DNA of 64,000 nucleotides from Anaeromyxobacter sp. Fw109-5. Lineage in GTDB: Bacteria > Myxococcota > Myxococcia > Myxococcales > Anaeromyxobacteraceae. Within the stretch, counting starts at the first letter, position 1. Each line of letters opens with the position of its first letter. The stretch is taken from contig NC_009675.1 of assembly GCF_000017505.1 (NCBI RefSeq), positions 930,001 through 994,000 on the forward strand. Reading direction: 5' to 3'. The notes below the pieces were generated by a model that was not told the DNA's origin, ran no database searches, and saw only the letters and a program-made list of their open reading frames with translations. The position numbers and the translations under genes were made by a program. Of this stretch, positions 54,056 through 63,815 are shown in pieces.

Positions 54056-57000
54056 CTACTTCCTCGGCTCGGTGGGCGGGTGGCGATGCGCCGTCCGGAT
54101 CCCCGGGAGATCCCGCGGCGGCGGCGCGTGGGGCGGCTCGGGCCGGCGGAGCTCGAGCCCGTCGGTCGCGGACCGCCGTCCGCGGGAGTGGCGGCCCTCG
54201 CGGATGTCCGCGGTGAGCGCCTTCGACTCCTGGATCGAGACGTTCGGGTCGGCGACGAACGGGATGAGCTCGTTCGCGGGATCGCCGCGCACGCGCCCCA
54301 CGTAGCTCCAGTGGTAGGGGAGGCCGATGGTGTGGAGCGTCCGGCCCCTGACGCGGAGCGGCTTCATCCGCTCCGTCACGAGCACGCGGCACTCGATCTC
54401 GCCGCGCGCGGTGGTGATCGTGGCCCAGCGCCCGTTCGCGAGCCCCTTCTCCGCGGCGAGCTCCGGGGAGATCTCGCAGAACAGCTCGGGCTGCAGCTCG
54501 GCGAGCCACGAGAGCCAGCGGCTCATCCCGCCCGCCGTGTGGTGCTCCGTGAGGCGGTACGTCGTGACCACGTACGGGAAGCGCGGATCCGCGAACGCCC
54601 GGTGGTACGGGTTGTCGCCGCGGTGCCACTCCATGCGGGCGGGGTTGCACTGCTGCCGGTAGAGCGGGTTCTCGATCACCGACTCCTCCGGCTCGTAGTG
54701 CGTCGGGAGCGGGCCGTCGAGGAGGCCCGACGGCGCGAAGAGCCAGCCCTTCCCGTCGGCCTGCATGATGAAGGGATCGTCGCCGGAGAGCGTGGCGAGC
54801 CCCTGCGCGTCGGGAGGAGGGCGGTACGAGGGCGGGCGGTCGGCGATGAAGTCCGGGACGTCGTACCCTGTCCACGCGCGCCTCTCCCCGTCCCACCAGA
54901 CGTAGCGCTTCCGCTCCGACCAGGGGCGCCCCTGGGGATCCGCCGAGGCGCGGTTGTAGAGGATCCGCCGGTTGGACGGCCAGGCCCAGCCCCACTCCGG
55001 CGCCACCCAGTGCTGGTCGCCCTGCGGCTTGCGGCGCGCGGGCTGGTTCACGCCGTCCTTGTAGCACCCGGAGTAGATCCAGCAGCCGCACGCCGTCGAG
55101 CCGTCGTCGGCGAGCTCCTTGAACCCGGGCACCGGCCTGCCGTCCGCGACGGTGAACCCGTTCACCTCGCGCAGCACCGCCTCCGCGTCCGGCTCCTCGT
55201 GCCTCCCCTTCGTCGGGTAGTCCCAGGTGAGCGCGCGGAGCGCCTCGGCGTTTGGCCCCGGCTCGTCGGCGTAGAGGCGCTTCAGGCGGCGGCCGAGGTG
55301 GTACGCGAACCAGAGATCGCTGCGGCAGTCGCCGGGCGGCTCGATCGCCTGGTGGTGCCACTGCAGGCAGCGCTGCGTGTTCGTGAACGAGCCGTCCTTC
55401 TCGGTGTGCGCCGCGGCCGGGAAGAAGAACACCTCCGTCCGGATGTCCTCGGTGCGGATCTCGCCGCGGGCGATCTCCGGCGCCGTGCGCCAGAACTCGG
55501 CGGTCTCGGTGAGGGCGAAGTCCCGCACGACGAGCCAGTCGAGCGCGCGCAGGCCCTTGCGGTGGAGGCTCCCGTGCATCGAGCCGACGGTCGGGTTCTC
55601 GCCGAGGACGAGGTACCCCTTCACCTTCCCGTCCGCCATCTCGGAGACGGTCGTCATGTGCGAGTGGTTGCCCGACAGGCGCGGCAAAGCGTCGAACAGC
55701 CAGTCGTTCTCACGCGTCGCGGCGTCCCCGAACCACGCCCTCAGCAGCGACACGACGTACTTGGGCATCTCGCTCCACCAGCCGGACGGCGAGCGGTTGT
55801 TCTTCAGGTAGCGCTCGAGGCCCCGGTCCGGCAGGAGGGCGTGCGGCATGGGCAGGTAGCCGGGGAGCATGTCGAACAGCGTCGGGATGTCCGTCGAGCC
55901 CTGGATGGACGCGTGGCCGCGCAGCGCCATGATCCCGCCCCCCGGACGCCCGATGTTGCCGAGGAGGAGCTGCAGGATGGCCGCGGTGCGGATGTACTGG
56001 ACGCCCACCGAGTGCTGCGTCCACCCGACGGCGTAGCAGAACGCCCCGGTCCGCTCGCGGCCGGAGTTGCGGCACAGGGTCTCGGCGACCTCGAGGAACA
56101 GCGGCTCGGGGATGCCGCACGTCTCCGCCACGACCTCCGGCGTGTAGCGGGAGAAGTGCCGCCTCAGGAGCTGGAAGACGCAGCGTGGGTCCTGCAGCGT
56201 GGGGTCGGTCCTGCGCTCGAGGACGTTGCCGTGCAGCGCCTCCCGGCCGGCGCCCTTCTCGGCGAAGAGCTCCTTGTGCCCGGCGGCGGGCACCGTGCCC
56301 GCGACGCCTTCGTACGACCAGGTCTCCGGGTCGTACGAGTTCGCCTCCGGGTCGAACCCGCTGAAGAGGCCCTCCAGGTCCTCGGTGTCCCGGAAGCGCT
56401 CGTCCACGAGGGTGGCCGCGTTCGTGTAGTGGAGGACGTACTCCTCGAACCAGCGCCGGTTCTCGATGACGTGGCGGACGAGGCCGCCGAGGAAGGCGAT
56501 GTCGGAGCCGGGGCGGATGGGGACGTGGAGGTCGGAGACGGCGCTCGTGCGCGTGAAGCGCGGATCGACGTGGATGACCGTCGCGCCGCGGTTCTTCGCC
56601 TCCATCACCCAGCGGAAGGCGACCGGGTGGCACTCGGCCATGTTCGAGCCCTGCACGACGATCCAGTCGGCGTTCTGCAGGTCAGCGGGGAAGGTCGTCG
56701 CGCCGCCGCGGCCGAACGAGATCCCCAGACCGGGGACCGTGGAGCTGTGTCAGATCCGCGCCTGGTTCTCCACCTGCACGATGCCGAGCGCCGTGTAGAG
56801 CTTCTTGAGGAGGTAGTTCTCCTCGTTGTCGAGCGTCGCGCCGCCGAGGTGCGCGACCCCGAGCGAGCGACGCACCCGCGCGCCGTGATGCTTCGCGCCG
56901 GGATCCTCGATGCGTTCCTCGAAGGTCGCGTCGCGCGAGCGCTTCACGCGCTCGGCGACCATGTCCATCGCCCGCTCCAGCGGGATGCGCTCCCACGCCG

Positions 57001-57337
57001 TGGCGCCCGGCCTGCGGTGGAGGACGTGCTGCTCGCGGTGCGAGCCGGTGACGAGCTGGAAGGTCGCGGCGCCCTTCGGGCAGAGGCAGCCCTGGGACAT
57101 GGGCGAGTCGGGATCCCCCTCGATGTCGATGATCCGCTCGTCCTTCACGTACACGAGCTGGCCGCAGCCGACGGCGCAGTACGGGCAGATGGAGCGGACC
57201 ACGCGATCCGCCGAGGCGGTGCGGGGCGCGAGCTCGCGCGTCCGCTCGCTCATCGCGCTCGCGCCGAGGCCGGAGCCATCGCCCGAGACGAGCTGCCGTG
57301 CGACCGGCCAGTCGGAGATGACGGGCAGCCTGGGCAT
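54056..57337 (-). CDS. fdnG: Selenocysteine-containing formate dehydrogenase catalytic subunit
   Basis: 1093 residues including selenocysteine at residue 196, encoded by TGA 56752-56750 (NQARI-Sec-HSSTVPG). The N-terminus has the 4Fe-4S motif CPYCAVGCG; after the Sec come FGRGGATTFPADLQNADW, QGSNMAECHP and the rest of a full molybdopterin-dinucleotide enzyme. It oxidises formate to CO2, with Sec ligating Mo or W. No twin-arginine signal is present before the Fe-S domain, so it is probably cytoplasmic. The start is ATG 57337, with GGGGGG about 8 bp upstream. Translation as two separate proteins is ruled out by continuity of the family alignment and by the SECIS. Confidence 0.96.
56723..56752 (-). 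promoter_or_regulatory. UGA selenocysteine codon and bacterial SECIS hairpin
   Basis: After TGA (56752-56750) come 18 nt ending in the stem CCCC, then the apical loop GGTCT (56731-56727) and GGGG. From memory, E. coli fdhF has GGUCU in its SelB-binding loop at the same 18-nt distance, so this is a textbook SECIS. Confidence 0.93.
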
Positions 57338-57516
57338 CGGGTGAACCCCCCGACGCGTCAGGGTGGGCACGCCGGGGACGTGATGCCAGCGCGGCCGCGA
57401 GACCGGGTCGCGGCGCGGCGCGGCTTGCCTGGGGCGACGTCAGGGCGGAGGGTAGGATGCCCCGCCGCCCGGACTGGCGTGCGGTCGTCCTGGCGCCGCG
57501 TTAAAAAGCTCGACCC

Positions 57517-59628
57517 TTGCCGAACCCGACGACCCAGCCGATCGCCCCCGCGGCCGACCTCGACGCCCGTGCGCGCGAGATCGTCGCCGAGGAGGAGGCC
57601 CTGCTCGCCGCGGTGCACGGCGCGCTCGGCGCGCGCGCGGCCGCCCGGAGCGGCGAGGGCGATCTCGCGGGCCGCCTACGGGAGCTGCGCGACGAGGCGC
57701 TCGAGTCCACCGCGAAGGACCTGCCGACCGTGTTCCAGGAGATGGGGCTCGTCCGCGCCGTCCTGGAGCGGCAGCGGCCGGACGGATTCCCCGACCCGAG
57801 CGCCCCGTACTTCGCCCACCTGCGCGTCCGCGAGGGCGGCGAGGTGCGCGACTACTGCCTGGGGCGCCACACCTTCGTGGATCGCGGCGCCGGCGTGCGC
57901 GTCGTGGACTGGCGTTACGCGCCGGTGTCGGCGCTCTTCTACCGGTACCGCGAGGGCGAGGAGTTCGAGGAGCCGTTCCCGGGCAGGGTGGCCGCGGGGG
58001 TGGTGGAGGCGCGGCGCGTGGTGGTGGTGGAGCGCGGGGTGCTGACGCGCGTCTCCACGGGCGAGCTGACCGTCGCGCGCGGCGCCGACGGCGTGTGGCG
58101 ACGGCTCGCGGTCGAGGGCGCCGCGCTGGGCGGGGGCGCCGGCACCGCGGCGCGCGCCGGGGTGCTCGGCACGGGTGCGGGCGCGCGGGGACGCGTGGCG
58201 ACGCCGGAGATCACCGCGCTGCTCGATCCCGAGCAGTTCGAGGCGGTCTCCTCGCCGCCGGATCGCCCCCTGCTCGTCATCGGCAGCGCCGGGAGCGGCA
58301 AGACGACCGTGGCGCTTCACCGCCTCGCCCGCATCGCCTTCGAGGATCCGCGGCGCTATCCGCCCTCCCGCATGCAGGTGGTCGTGCCCGAGCTCGGCCT
58401 CGCCCAGCTCGCCGCGCGGCTCCTCGAGCCGCTCGGGCTCGACCGCGCCGCCGTGCGGACCCTCGACGCGTGGTCCCGCGGGGCCTTCCAGAGCGTGTTC
58501 CGAGCGCCGCCCCCGCGCCTGTGCACGGACACGCCGCCGCTCGTCTCGCGCCTGAAGCGCCACCCGGCGCTGCACGAGACGCTCCGCCGCCGGCCGCGCC
58601 TGGCGGGGCAGCGGCCGGTGCTCTCCAAGCTGCGCCAGGAGCTCGGCGATCTGTTCGTGGACCGCGCGTTCCTCGAGGGCGTGGTCCGCGCGTCGGGAGG
58701 CGATCTCCCCACGACGGCGGTCGAGGAGACGCACCGCCACACCCGGCTGCAGCTGGCGCCGCCCCCGGACGACGCCATCGCCGGCGTGGACGCCGACCGG
58801 CGCGAGACGCTCGACGGGCTGGGCGTCTCGGAGGACACGCCGGAGGCGATCGCCGGTACGCTCGACCCGGAGGACCTGCCCATCCTGCTGTTCCTGGCGA
58901 CGCTCGGCGGCGCCGGGAGCGGGAGGAAGCTCGCGCACCTCGTGGTGGACGAGGCGGAGGACGTCTCGCTGTTCGAGCTGTTCGCCCTGGGGCGGCACCT
59001 CGAGGGGAGGAGCGTCACGCTCGCGGGCGACGAGGCGCAGCAGACGTTCTCGTCGTACGCCGGCTGGCCCCAGGCGCTCGCGGCGCTGGGCGCGGAGCGG
59101 GCCGCGACCGTCCGCCTGGAGACGACGTACCGCTGCCCCCGGCCGATCGCGGAGGCCGCGCACGCCATCCTCGGCCCGCTCGCGCCGCGCGAGCTGCCGC
59201 GCACCGGCCGAGACGGCGCGCCGGTGTCGCGCTTCGACTTCCCCACCGAGGCGCACGCGCAGCTCTTCCTCGTCGGCGCCGTCCGCGATCTCGTGGAGCG
59301 CGAGCCGGACGCCTCGGTGGCGGTGGTCGCGCACTCCGCCGAGGTCGCGCGCGCGTTCCACCGGCTCCTCGCCGACATGCCGGAGGTGCGCCTCGCGCTC
59401 GACGGCCGCTTCTCGTTCCGGCCGGGGGTGGACGTGACCGACGTCGCGAGCGTGAAGGGCCTCGAGTTCGACTACGTCGTGGTCCCCGACGCCTCGGTCC
59501 GCGCCTACCCGGACACGGACGAGGCAAGGCGCCGCCTCCACGTCGCCGTCACCCGTGCCGCGCACCAGCTCTGGATCGCGGCCCCGGGCACGCCGTCGCC
59601 GCTCCTCCGCGCCATCCCGGCGGCGTGA
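57517..59628 (+). CDS. HelD-like UvrD-superfamily ATPase
   Basis: 703 residues from TTG 57517. An N-terminal helical segment (REIVAEEEALLAAVHGAL) precedes the HelD-type motif VVDWRYAPVSALFYRY. Superfamily-1 motifs follow: Walker A GSAGSGKTTVALHR (near 252), Walker B VVDEAEDVS, TYRCPRP, GLEFDYVVVPDA and VTRAAHQLW. HelD proteins displace RNA polymerase from stalled complexes by inserting arms into the enzyme; length and the WRYAP signature fit, but DNA-helicase roles are not excluded. It is divergent from fdnG across 179 bp. Confidence 0.85.
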   Translation: MPNPTTQPIAPAADLDARAREIVAEEEALLAAVHGALGARAAARSGEGDLAGRLRELRDEALESTAKDLPTVFQEMGLVRAVLERQRPDGFPDPSAPYFAHLRVREGGEVRDYCLGRHTFVDRGAGVRVVDWRYAPVSALFYRYREGEEFEEPFPGRVAAGVVEARRVVVVERGVLTRVSTGELTVARGADGVWRRLAVEGAALGGGAGTAARAGVLGTGAGARGRVATPEITALLDPEQFEAVSSPPDRPLLVIGSAGSGKTTVALHRLARIAFEDPRRYPPSRMQVVVPELGLAQLAARLLEPLGLDRAAVRTLDAWSRGAFQSVFRAPPPRLCTDTPPLVSRLKRHPALHETLRRRPRLAGQRPVLSKLRQELGDLFVDRAFLEGVVRASGGDLPTTAVEETHRHTRLQLAPPPDDAIAGVDADRRETLDGLGVSEDTPEAIAGTLDPEDLPILLFLATLGGAGSGRKLAHLVVDEAEDVSLFELFALGRHLEGRSVTLAGDEAQQTFSSYAGWPQALAALGAERAATVRLETTYRCPRPIAEAAHAILGPLAPRELPRTGRDGAPVSRFDFPTEAHAQLFLVGAVRDLVEREPDASVAVVAHSAEVARAFHRLLADMPEVRLALDGRFSFRPGVDVTDVASVKGLEFDYVVVPDASVRAYPDTDEARRRLHVAVTRAAHQLWIAAPGTPSPLLRAIPAA

Positions 59629-59799
59629 GCGCCGTCACCCGGCGCGCGTGTGGCCCGTGGGCAGGAGCCGGCCGGCCGCCTCGCGGGTGCGACCGGAGCG
59701 CGCGACGGCGAGTGCGTCCCCGCTGGGGAGGAGCGGCGAACAATCCCGGCGCTCCGCGCGGGCGCGGGTTACAACCGCGCGAACTCGAACGGAGGATTC

Positions 59800-60303
59800 A
59801 TGGCCCAGGTGACGCTCAAGGGGAACCCGATCCACACCAGCGGCGAGCTGCCGGCCGTCGGCGCCAAGGCGCCCGACTTCAAGCTCACGGGGGGCGATCT
59901 CAAGGACGTCTCGCTCGCCGACTTCAAGGGCAAGCGGAAGATCCTGAACATCGTCCCGAGCCTCGACACGGCCGTCTGCGCCACCTCGACCCGCAAGTTC
60001 AACGAGAAGGCGGGGCAGCTCGCGAACAGCGTGGTGCTCGTCGTCTCCGCGGACCTGCCGTTCGCGGCGAAGCGCTTCTGCACGACCGAGGGGCTCCAGA
60101 ACGTCGTGACGCTCTCGCTCATGCGCGACAAGAAGTTCGCGCAGGACTACGGCATCCTGCTCACGGACGGCCCGCTCGCCGGCCTGTGCGGCCGCGCGGT
60201 GGTGGTCCTCGACGCGGACGACAAGGTGGTTTACCGCCAGCTCGTGCCCGAGATCGGCCAGGAGCCGGACTACGAGCCGGCCCTGAAGGCGGCGCAGGGA
60301 TAG
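59800..60303 (+). CDS. tpx: Thiol peroxidase (2-Cys atypical peroxiredoxin)
   Basis: 167 residues, standard length, with GGAGG four bases before ATG 59800. The active-site motif is [14 protein letters not shown] with peroxidatic Cys near 60. The resolving Cys is in [15 protein letters not shown] near 94. It reduces hydrogen and alkyl peroxides in the cytoplasm or periplasm; no signal is present. It is convergent with the bicupin gene across a strong 13-bp hairpin. Confidence 0.96.
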   Translation: MAQVTLKGNPIHTSGELPAVGAKAPDFKLTGGDLKDVSLADFKGKRKILNIVPSLDTAVCATSTRKFNEKAGQLANSVVLVVSADLPFAAKRFCTTEGLQNVVTLSLMRDKKFAQDYGILLTDGPLAGLCGRAVVVLDADDKVVYRQLVPEIGQEPDYEPALKAAQG

Positions 60304-60329
60304 CTCGCTCCGGCGACGTCGCCAGCTCA

Positions 60330-60359
60330 CGAGGCCAGCGGGATCGCCCGCTGGCCTCG
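60330..60359. terminator. Strong bidirectional hairpin between tpx and bicupin gene
   Basis: CGAGGCCAGCGGG, loop ATCG, CCCGCTGGCCTCG: a perfect 13-bp stem in the 62-bp convergent gap. It almost certainly terminates both transcripts. Confidence 0.75.
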
Positions 60360-60365
60360 AGTCGT

Positions 60366-61367
60366 CTACGTCCCCGCGCCCTCGACCGCCGCATCCAGCG
60401 GGAACGTCATGGCGCTGCGAGTCCCCACGAATGTCTTCCGCAAGCCGAGCCCGGGGAAGTCGGCGATCTCGATGGTCGTCGGCGACCAGGCGTCGCCGCC
60501 GAGCAGGTAGACGAGCTCGCCCTCCGGCGACGCGCGGACGCCGTGCGCCGGCTCGCCGGCGGGGAAGCCGAGGAAGTCGCCGGGGCCGATGGGCTCCTCG
60601 CGATCGCCGATCACCGCGATGCCGGCCCCGGAGAGGACGTACATCCACTCCTCGTCGTGCCGGTGCACGTGCTTCACGAACGACTCTCTCCCGGCGGGCA
60701 CCACGCCGAGGCCCGCCGAGATCCGCTTCAACGCCGGCCGGGAGAGCCACGTCAGCCGGATCTCCGAGCGCGGGTTCTGGGGGTGATGGAAGATCCGCGG
60801 CTCGCCGCGCTCGGCGGCGCGAACGAGGAGGCGCGGCCGGTCGGCCGGCGGGCCCAGGCCGCACAGCTCGCGAGGCAGCTCCTTCATGCCCGGGATGAAC
60901 TCGATCTCCGCCTCCATCGGGTAGACCGCGAGCTGGTTGCCGAACCGGACCACCCGGCGCCGCAGCCGCGGAAAGTCGGCGACCTCCACGTCCGCGATGA
61001 TCTCCCCGCCCTCGAGCAGCAGGAGCCCCTCGTCCGCGGAGGCGTTGCGGACGTGGTGCGCCACGCCCGGCGGGAAGGCGACGAAGTCGCCGGGGCGGAG
61101 CTCGTGCTCCGCGTCGTCGAGCTCGACCACGGCGCGGCCCTGGAGGACGAACGCCCACTCCTCCTCGCGGTAGTGGACGTGGAAGATGGCGGACTCCTTG
61201 CCCGGTGGTAGCCACACCAGGTTCACCGCGATCCGCCGGAGACCGGCGGCGCGGGAGAGCATCCACCCGTGGACCTCGGACCGGGGGTTGTAGGGGTGGC
61301 TGTTCGAGTCTGCCGGACCGCGCTCGCTCGCGCGGACGAGGATGCGGGGGAGAGTGGCCTCGGGCAT
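60366..61367 (-). CDS. Bicupin protein with two homologous halves
   Basis: 333 residues from ATG 61367. Two cupin domains (about 20-140 and 190-310) are clearly duplicated: each begins HP(Y/Q)NPRSE and each has the metal-binding His-X-His...Glu motif (HVHYREEEW and HVHRHDEEW), then GPGDF/RPGDF and a later His (AHHV and AHGV). The first copy may bind metal; the second keeps similar ligands. Small-molecule or oxidative-catabolism roles are common for bicupins, but the substrate is unknown. Confidence 0.85.
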   Translation of the reverse strand: MPEATLPRILVRASERGPADSNSHPYNPRSEVHGWMLSRAAGLRRIAVNLVWLPPGKESAIFHVHYREEEWAFVLQGRAVVELDDAEHELRPGDFVAFPPGVAHHVRNASADEGLLLLEGGEIIADVEVADFPRLRRRVVRFGNQLAVYPMEAEIEFIPGMKELPRELCGLGPPADRPRLLVRAAERGEPRIFHHPQNPRSEIRLTWLSRPALKRISAGLGVVPAGRESFVKHVHRHDEEWMYVLSGAGIAVIGDREEPIGPGDFLGFPAGEPAHGVRASPEGELVYLLGGDAWSPTTIEIADFPGLGLRKTFVGTRSAMTFPLDAAVEGAGT

Positions 61368-61733
61368 GACCGCAGCATAGCGCCGCGCGCCGGCCCCACC
61401 AGAGGGGAAGCGGTCGCAGGGGTGTCGCAGATTGCGCTGCCGATGAGGATGACGGGAACGTTCGACCGCGACCCCGACCGCGACCCCGACCCCGACCCCG
61501 ACCCCGACCGCGACCCCGACCGCGACCGGGACCTCGACCTTGTCATTCGTCACATCGGCTCGCGCTGGCCTCGGGACGAGGTGCCGACCGCGCGACCGCG
61601 GTGGGCACGCGCGAGGGAGCACTACGAGCCAGGGAAGCCGGCTACGAGGGGCCGGAGAGGCGGCGTAGCCGCGCATCCGCCGCGTCGCCGCAACGCGCTG
61701 CGGTGGGCTTAGCTCCCGTTCCGCCGTCCGCGG
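61368..61733. other. Gene-free gap with a hexanucleotide array
   Basis: 366 bp between the bicupin start and the HNH relic. The only structure is the GACCNN array at 61464-61541; any promoter for the bicupin gene must also lie here. Confidence 0.5.
61464..61541. repeat. Hexanucleotide array, 13 GACCNN units
   Basis: Thirteen tandem hexamers beginning GACCGC, GACCCC and ending GACCTC, GACCTT, with GACCCC the commonest. It is intergenic, upstream of the bicupin gene. Same family as in ligD, hrpB and 63197-63256. Confidence 0.85.
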
Positions 61734-62680
61734 TCACGTGGCCCACAGTCCCTGCTGGATGGCACCCGGCGCGGCTCCGGCGTACCCCGTCCGCTCGGAG
61801 GCGCTCTCACGCCGGAAACGATCCATGTGCTCGCGCCCGTAGGTCTGTTCGGCGTGCAACAGGTTGTGCGACTTGCAGGCGACTCGGAGGTTCTCGACCG
61901 TCGAGGGTCCGCCCAGGGCCTTCGGGTGGATGTGGTCGAGCTCCAGCTGCCAGCGGCTGTCGCAGCGCCGCTCGTCCGGACCGACCCACGCGCAGCGTCC
62001 GCCGTCGCGCTTCCAGACCTCGCGCCGCACTATCGCCGGGATCGTGCTCGTGGGCGCGGCGGACTCGGCGGAGGGACGTGGCTCCCGGTCCTTCCGCTGC
62101 CGCTGCCGCTGCGGCGCGATCGCGCCCTTGCGCCTGCCGTGCGTCTCGATGGCGCAGCGGATGGCCTCGCGGAGCACCGCCGCGAGATCGCCGTCCGGGA
62201 TCATGTGCGAGATCGCGGCGGGAGCGCGGCGGGAGCGCGGTCGGGCAGCTTGCGCACGCCCGCCCGCGGAGCGGTGCGCGCCTGGAGCGAGGCGACGAGG
62301 TGATCCACCTCGGCCTTGGTGCGGTAGGCGGCCCGGGCGACGAGGTCGGGCAGGTTCTCCTCGGTCAGTACATGGCCGAGCAGCTGGACGGTGGAGATGC
62401 AAAGGCGGCCATCCCGAAGCGCGCCCTCGAGGCTGGGGAACCGGCGCAGCACCCGCATCGCCTGGATGCGTCGCCCGGCCGCGCCCTCGCGCAGGTGGAG
62501 CACCTCCAGGCAATACGCCCAGAGCGAGGGGTACCCGGCGTCCACGTACGCGCGGCGGCGATCGAACACCTCGAGGTGGAGGAGGAACTCGACCTGGACG
62601 TCGCGCTCCTGGCCTGCGAGCTCGCGCAGGCGCTGGGCGAGCAGGGTCGAGTCGAGGGCGGAAGGGGCGATCGCGGGCAT
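61734..62680 (-). pseudogene. Frameshifted DUF222-like HNH endonuclease relic
   Basis: The N-terminal part starts at ATG 62680 (MPAIAPSALDS) and shows the helical region found before HNH domains in this family (FLLHLEVFDRRRAYVDAGY, abridged), reading in one frame to about 62201. The C-terminal HNH nuclease reads in another frame down to 61734 (IRCAIETHGRRKGA, then an HNH core LELDHIHPKALGG...NLRVACKSHN). From memory, intact relatives have roughly 80 more residues between, so there is an internal deletion plus a shift near 62220, beside a duplicated GCGGCGGGAGC-type sequence. Such HNH genes are often multicopy. Confidence 0.8.
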
Positions 62681-63196
62681 GGTGCACCTCCTGTGCACCC
62701 TTCGTAACACGCGATTTCCGCACCTCCTGAGACGCGCCAGGATCGCGCCTGCGCCGCTTTCCGGGCCCGCCCCTTCGCCATCCACGCGGCGCGCGGGACG
62801 CGCAACGCGTGCCCTGTCTGCGCTCGCGAGGTGCGTGCTCTCGACGTGCCGAGGACGTCGGAGCGCGTTTCGCCTCGAACCACGTCAAGAGGGCAACGTT
62901 CACCCACCGCAACTGGGACTCGCGTGGCTCGCAGGAGCTATCGCTGGAGATGGCAAGAACTATTAGTGAATGTCGCCGCGCAACGGGAAACGTGCGTGCG
63001 ACATCCTCGGACCTGCGCTGCCCGCTGCCCAATCCTCGCGCCGACGCGGGCGAAGACCCGCCGCGTGCGATGCGCAGAGGTGCACGCCGGGAACCGAGCG
63101 CATTTCCGATCGATGCCCGAGCGCCTCTGCGTCGAGCGGCTGCACGCGACCGACCCGCGTGCGCGTGCTGTCGCCGTGGGATGTGATGAATGAAGA

Positions 63197-63256
63197 GACC
63201 GCGACCTCGACCTCCGCCGGGACTGCGACTGCGACTGCGACCGCGACCGCGACGCT
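63197..63256. repeat. Hexanucleotide array, ten units
   Basis: GACCGC, GACCTC, GACCTC, CGCCGG, three GACTGC, two GACCGC and GACGCT. It belongs to the same GACCNN family, with one divergent unit and a C-to-T variant. Confidence 0.8.
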
Positions 63257-63580
63257 AGATGATCACGTATTTACGGAACGTGACACCATTCGGCATACGT
63301 CTGGCCAGCCACGAGCGAGCCCAGTCTCCCCGCCCGCAGCGCGCCGCCCTACGTGGCGGGACCTCGCGCCCGGAGGCGGGCCACTGGACGCGGTAGGCGC
63401 CGCCCGACGCACGGCCCGGCCTGCAACGCGGTTGGCCGCCAAGGCCCCTTCGTCCATCGTCGACTCCGCCCAATGCGGCCCCGCGTTGCCGCCGGCGTCT
63501 GCGGACGGCACCGGCCCCCCGTACCTTGTCTCCGTCCATCGTGGCCCGCCGAGGACGTGAGGTCCCGCCCCCGGCGGCGC

Positions 63581-63788
63581 GCCACCGTGCCCCCTTGATG
63601 GACGACCGTGGGAGCCCGCTCGTGCTTCGACAGGCTCCGCACGAGCGGGTGCGTGAGCGCCACCGTGCCCTTGATGGACGACCGTGGGACCCCGTTCGTG
63701 CTTCGACAGCCTCAGCACGAGCCGGTGTTGCCCCGTTCGTGCGTCGACAGGCTCAGCACGAGCGGGTGTTGCCCCGCTCGTGCACTGG
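63581..63788. repeat. Tandem 78-bp repeat carrying REP-like hairpins
   Basis: The phrase GCCACCGTGCCC..TTGATGG recurs at 63581 and 63659 (78 bp apart). Each copy is followed by a hairpin around TTCGACAG: the first is CCCGCTCGTGC...GCACGAGCGGG, an 11-bp stem. A third hairpin without the phrase (63731-63771) and a half hairpin (63772-63784) follow. This is the same family as at 18.5 and 44.2 kb. Spacers are too short and too similar for CRISPR. Confidence 0.75.
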
Positions 63789-63815
63789 GCCAGCATCTGC
63801 CGGGACGCGCACGCC

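Larger units (their letters stand above)
62681..63815. other. Gene-free, repeat-rich stretch
   Basis: 1135 bp in which no frame has the codon bias of the neighbours. It contains a ten-unit hexamer array (63197-63256), a locally A/T-richer stretch at about 63257-63300, and tandem hairpin repeats (63581-63788). It looks like eroded or non-coding sequence. Confidence 0.6.

Noticed and set aside
56657-56749. Apparent frameshift or nonsense mutation splitting the formate dehydrogenase gene
   Set aside because: The break is a single in-frame TGA at the selenocysteine site with a SECIS hairpin behind it, so the gene is intact.
61464-61541. Asp-Pro-Asp-Arg repeat protein
   Set aside because: The repeat reads open in several frames simply because the hexamers lack stops; no start, ribosome site or flanking coding bias supports a gene.
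63581-63788. CRISPR array
   Set aside because: Units are long, hairpin-forming and nearly contiguous, without unique spacers of equal length, and no cas genes are present.
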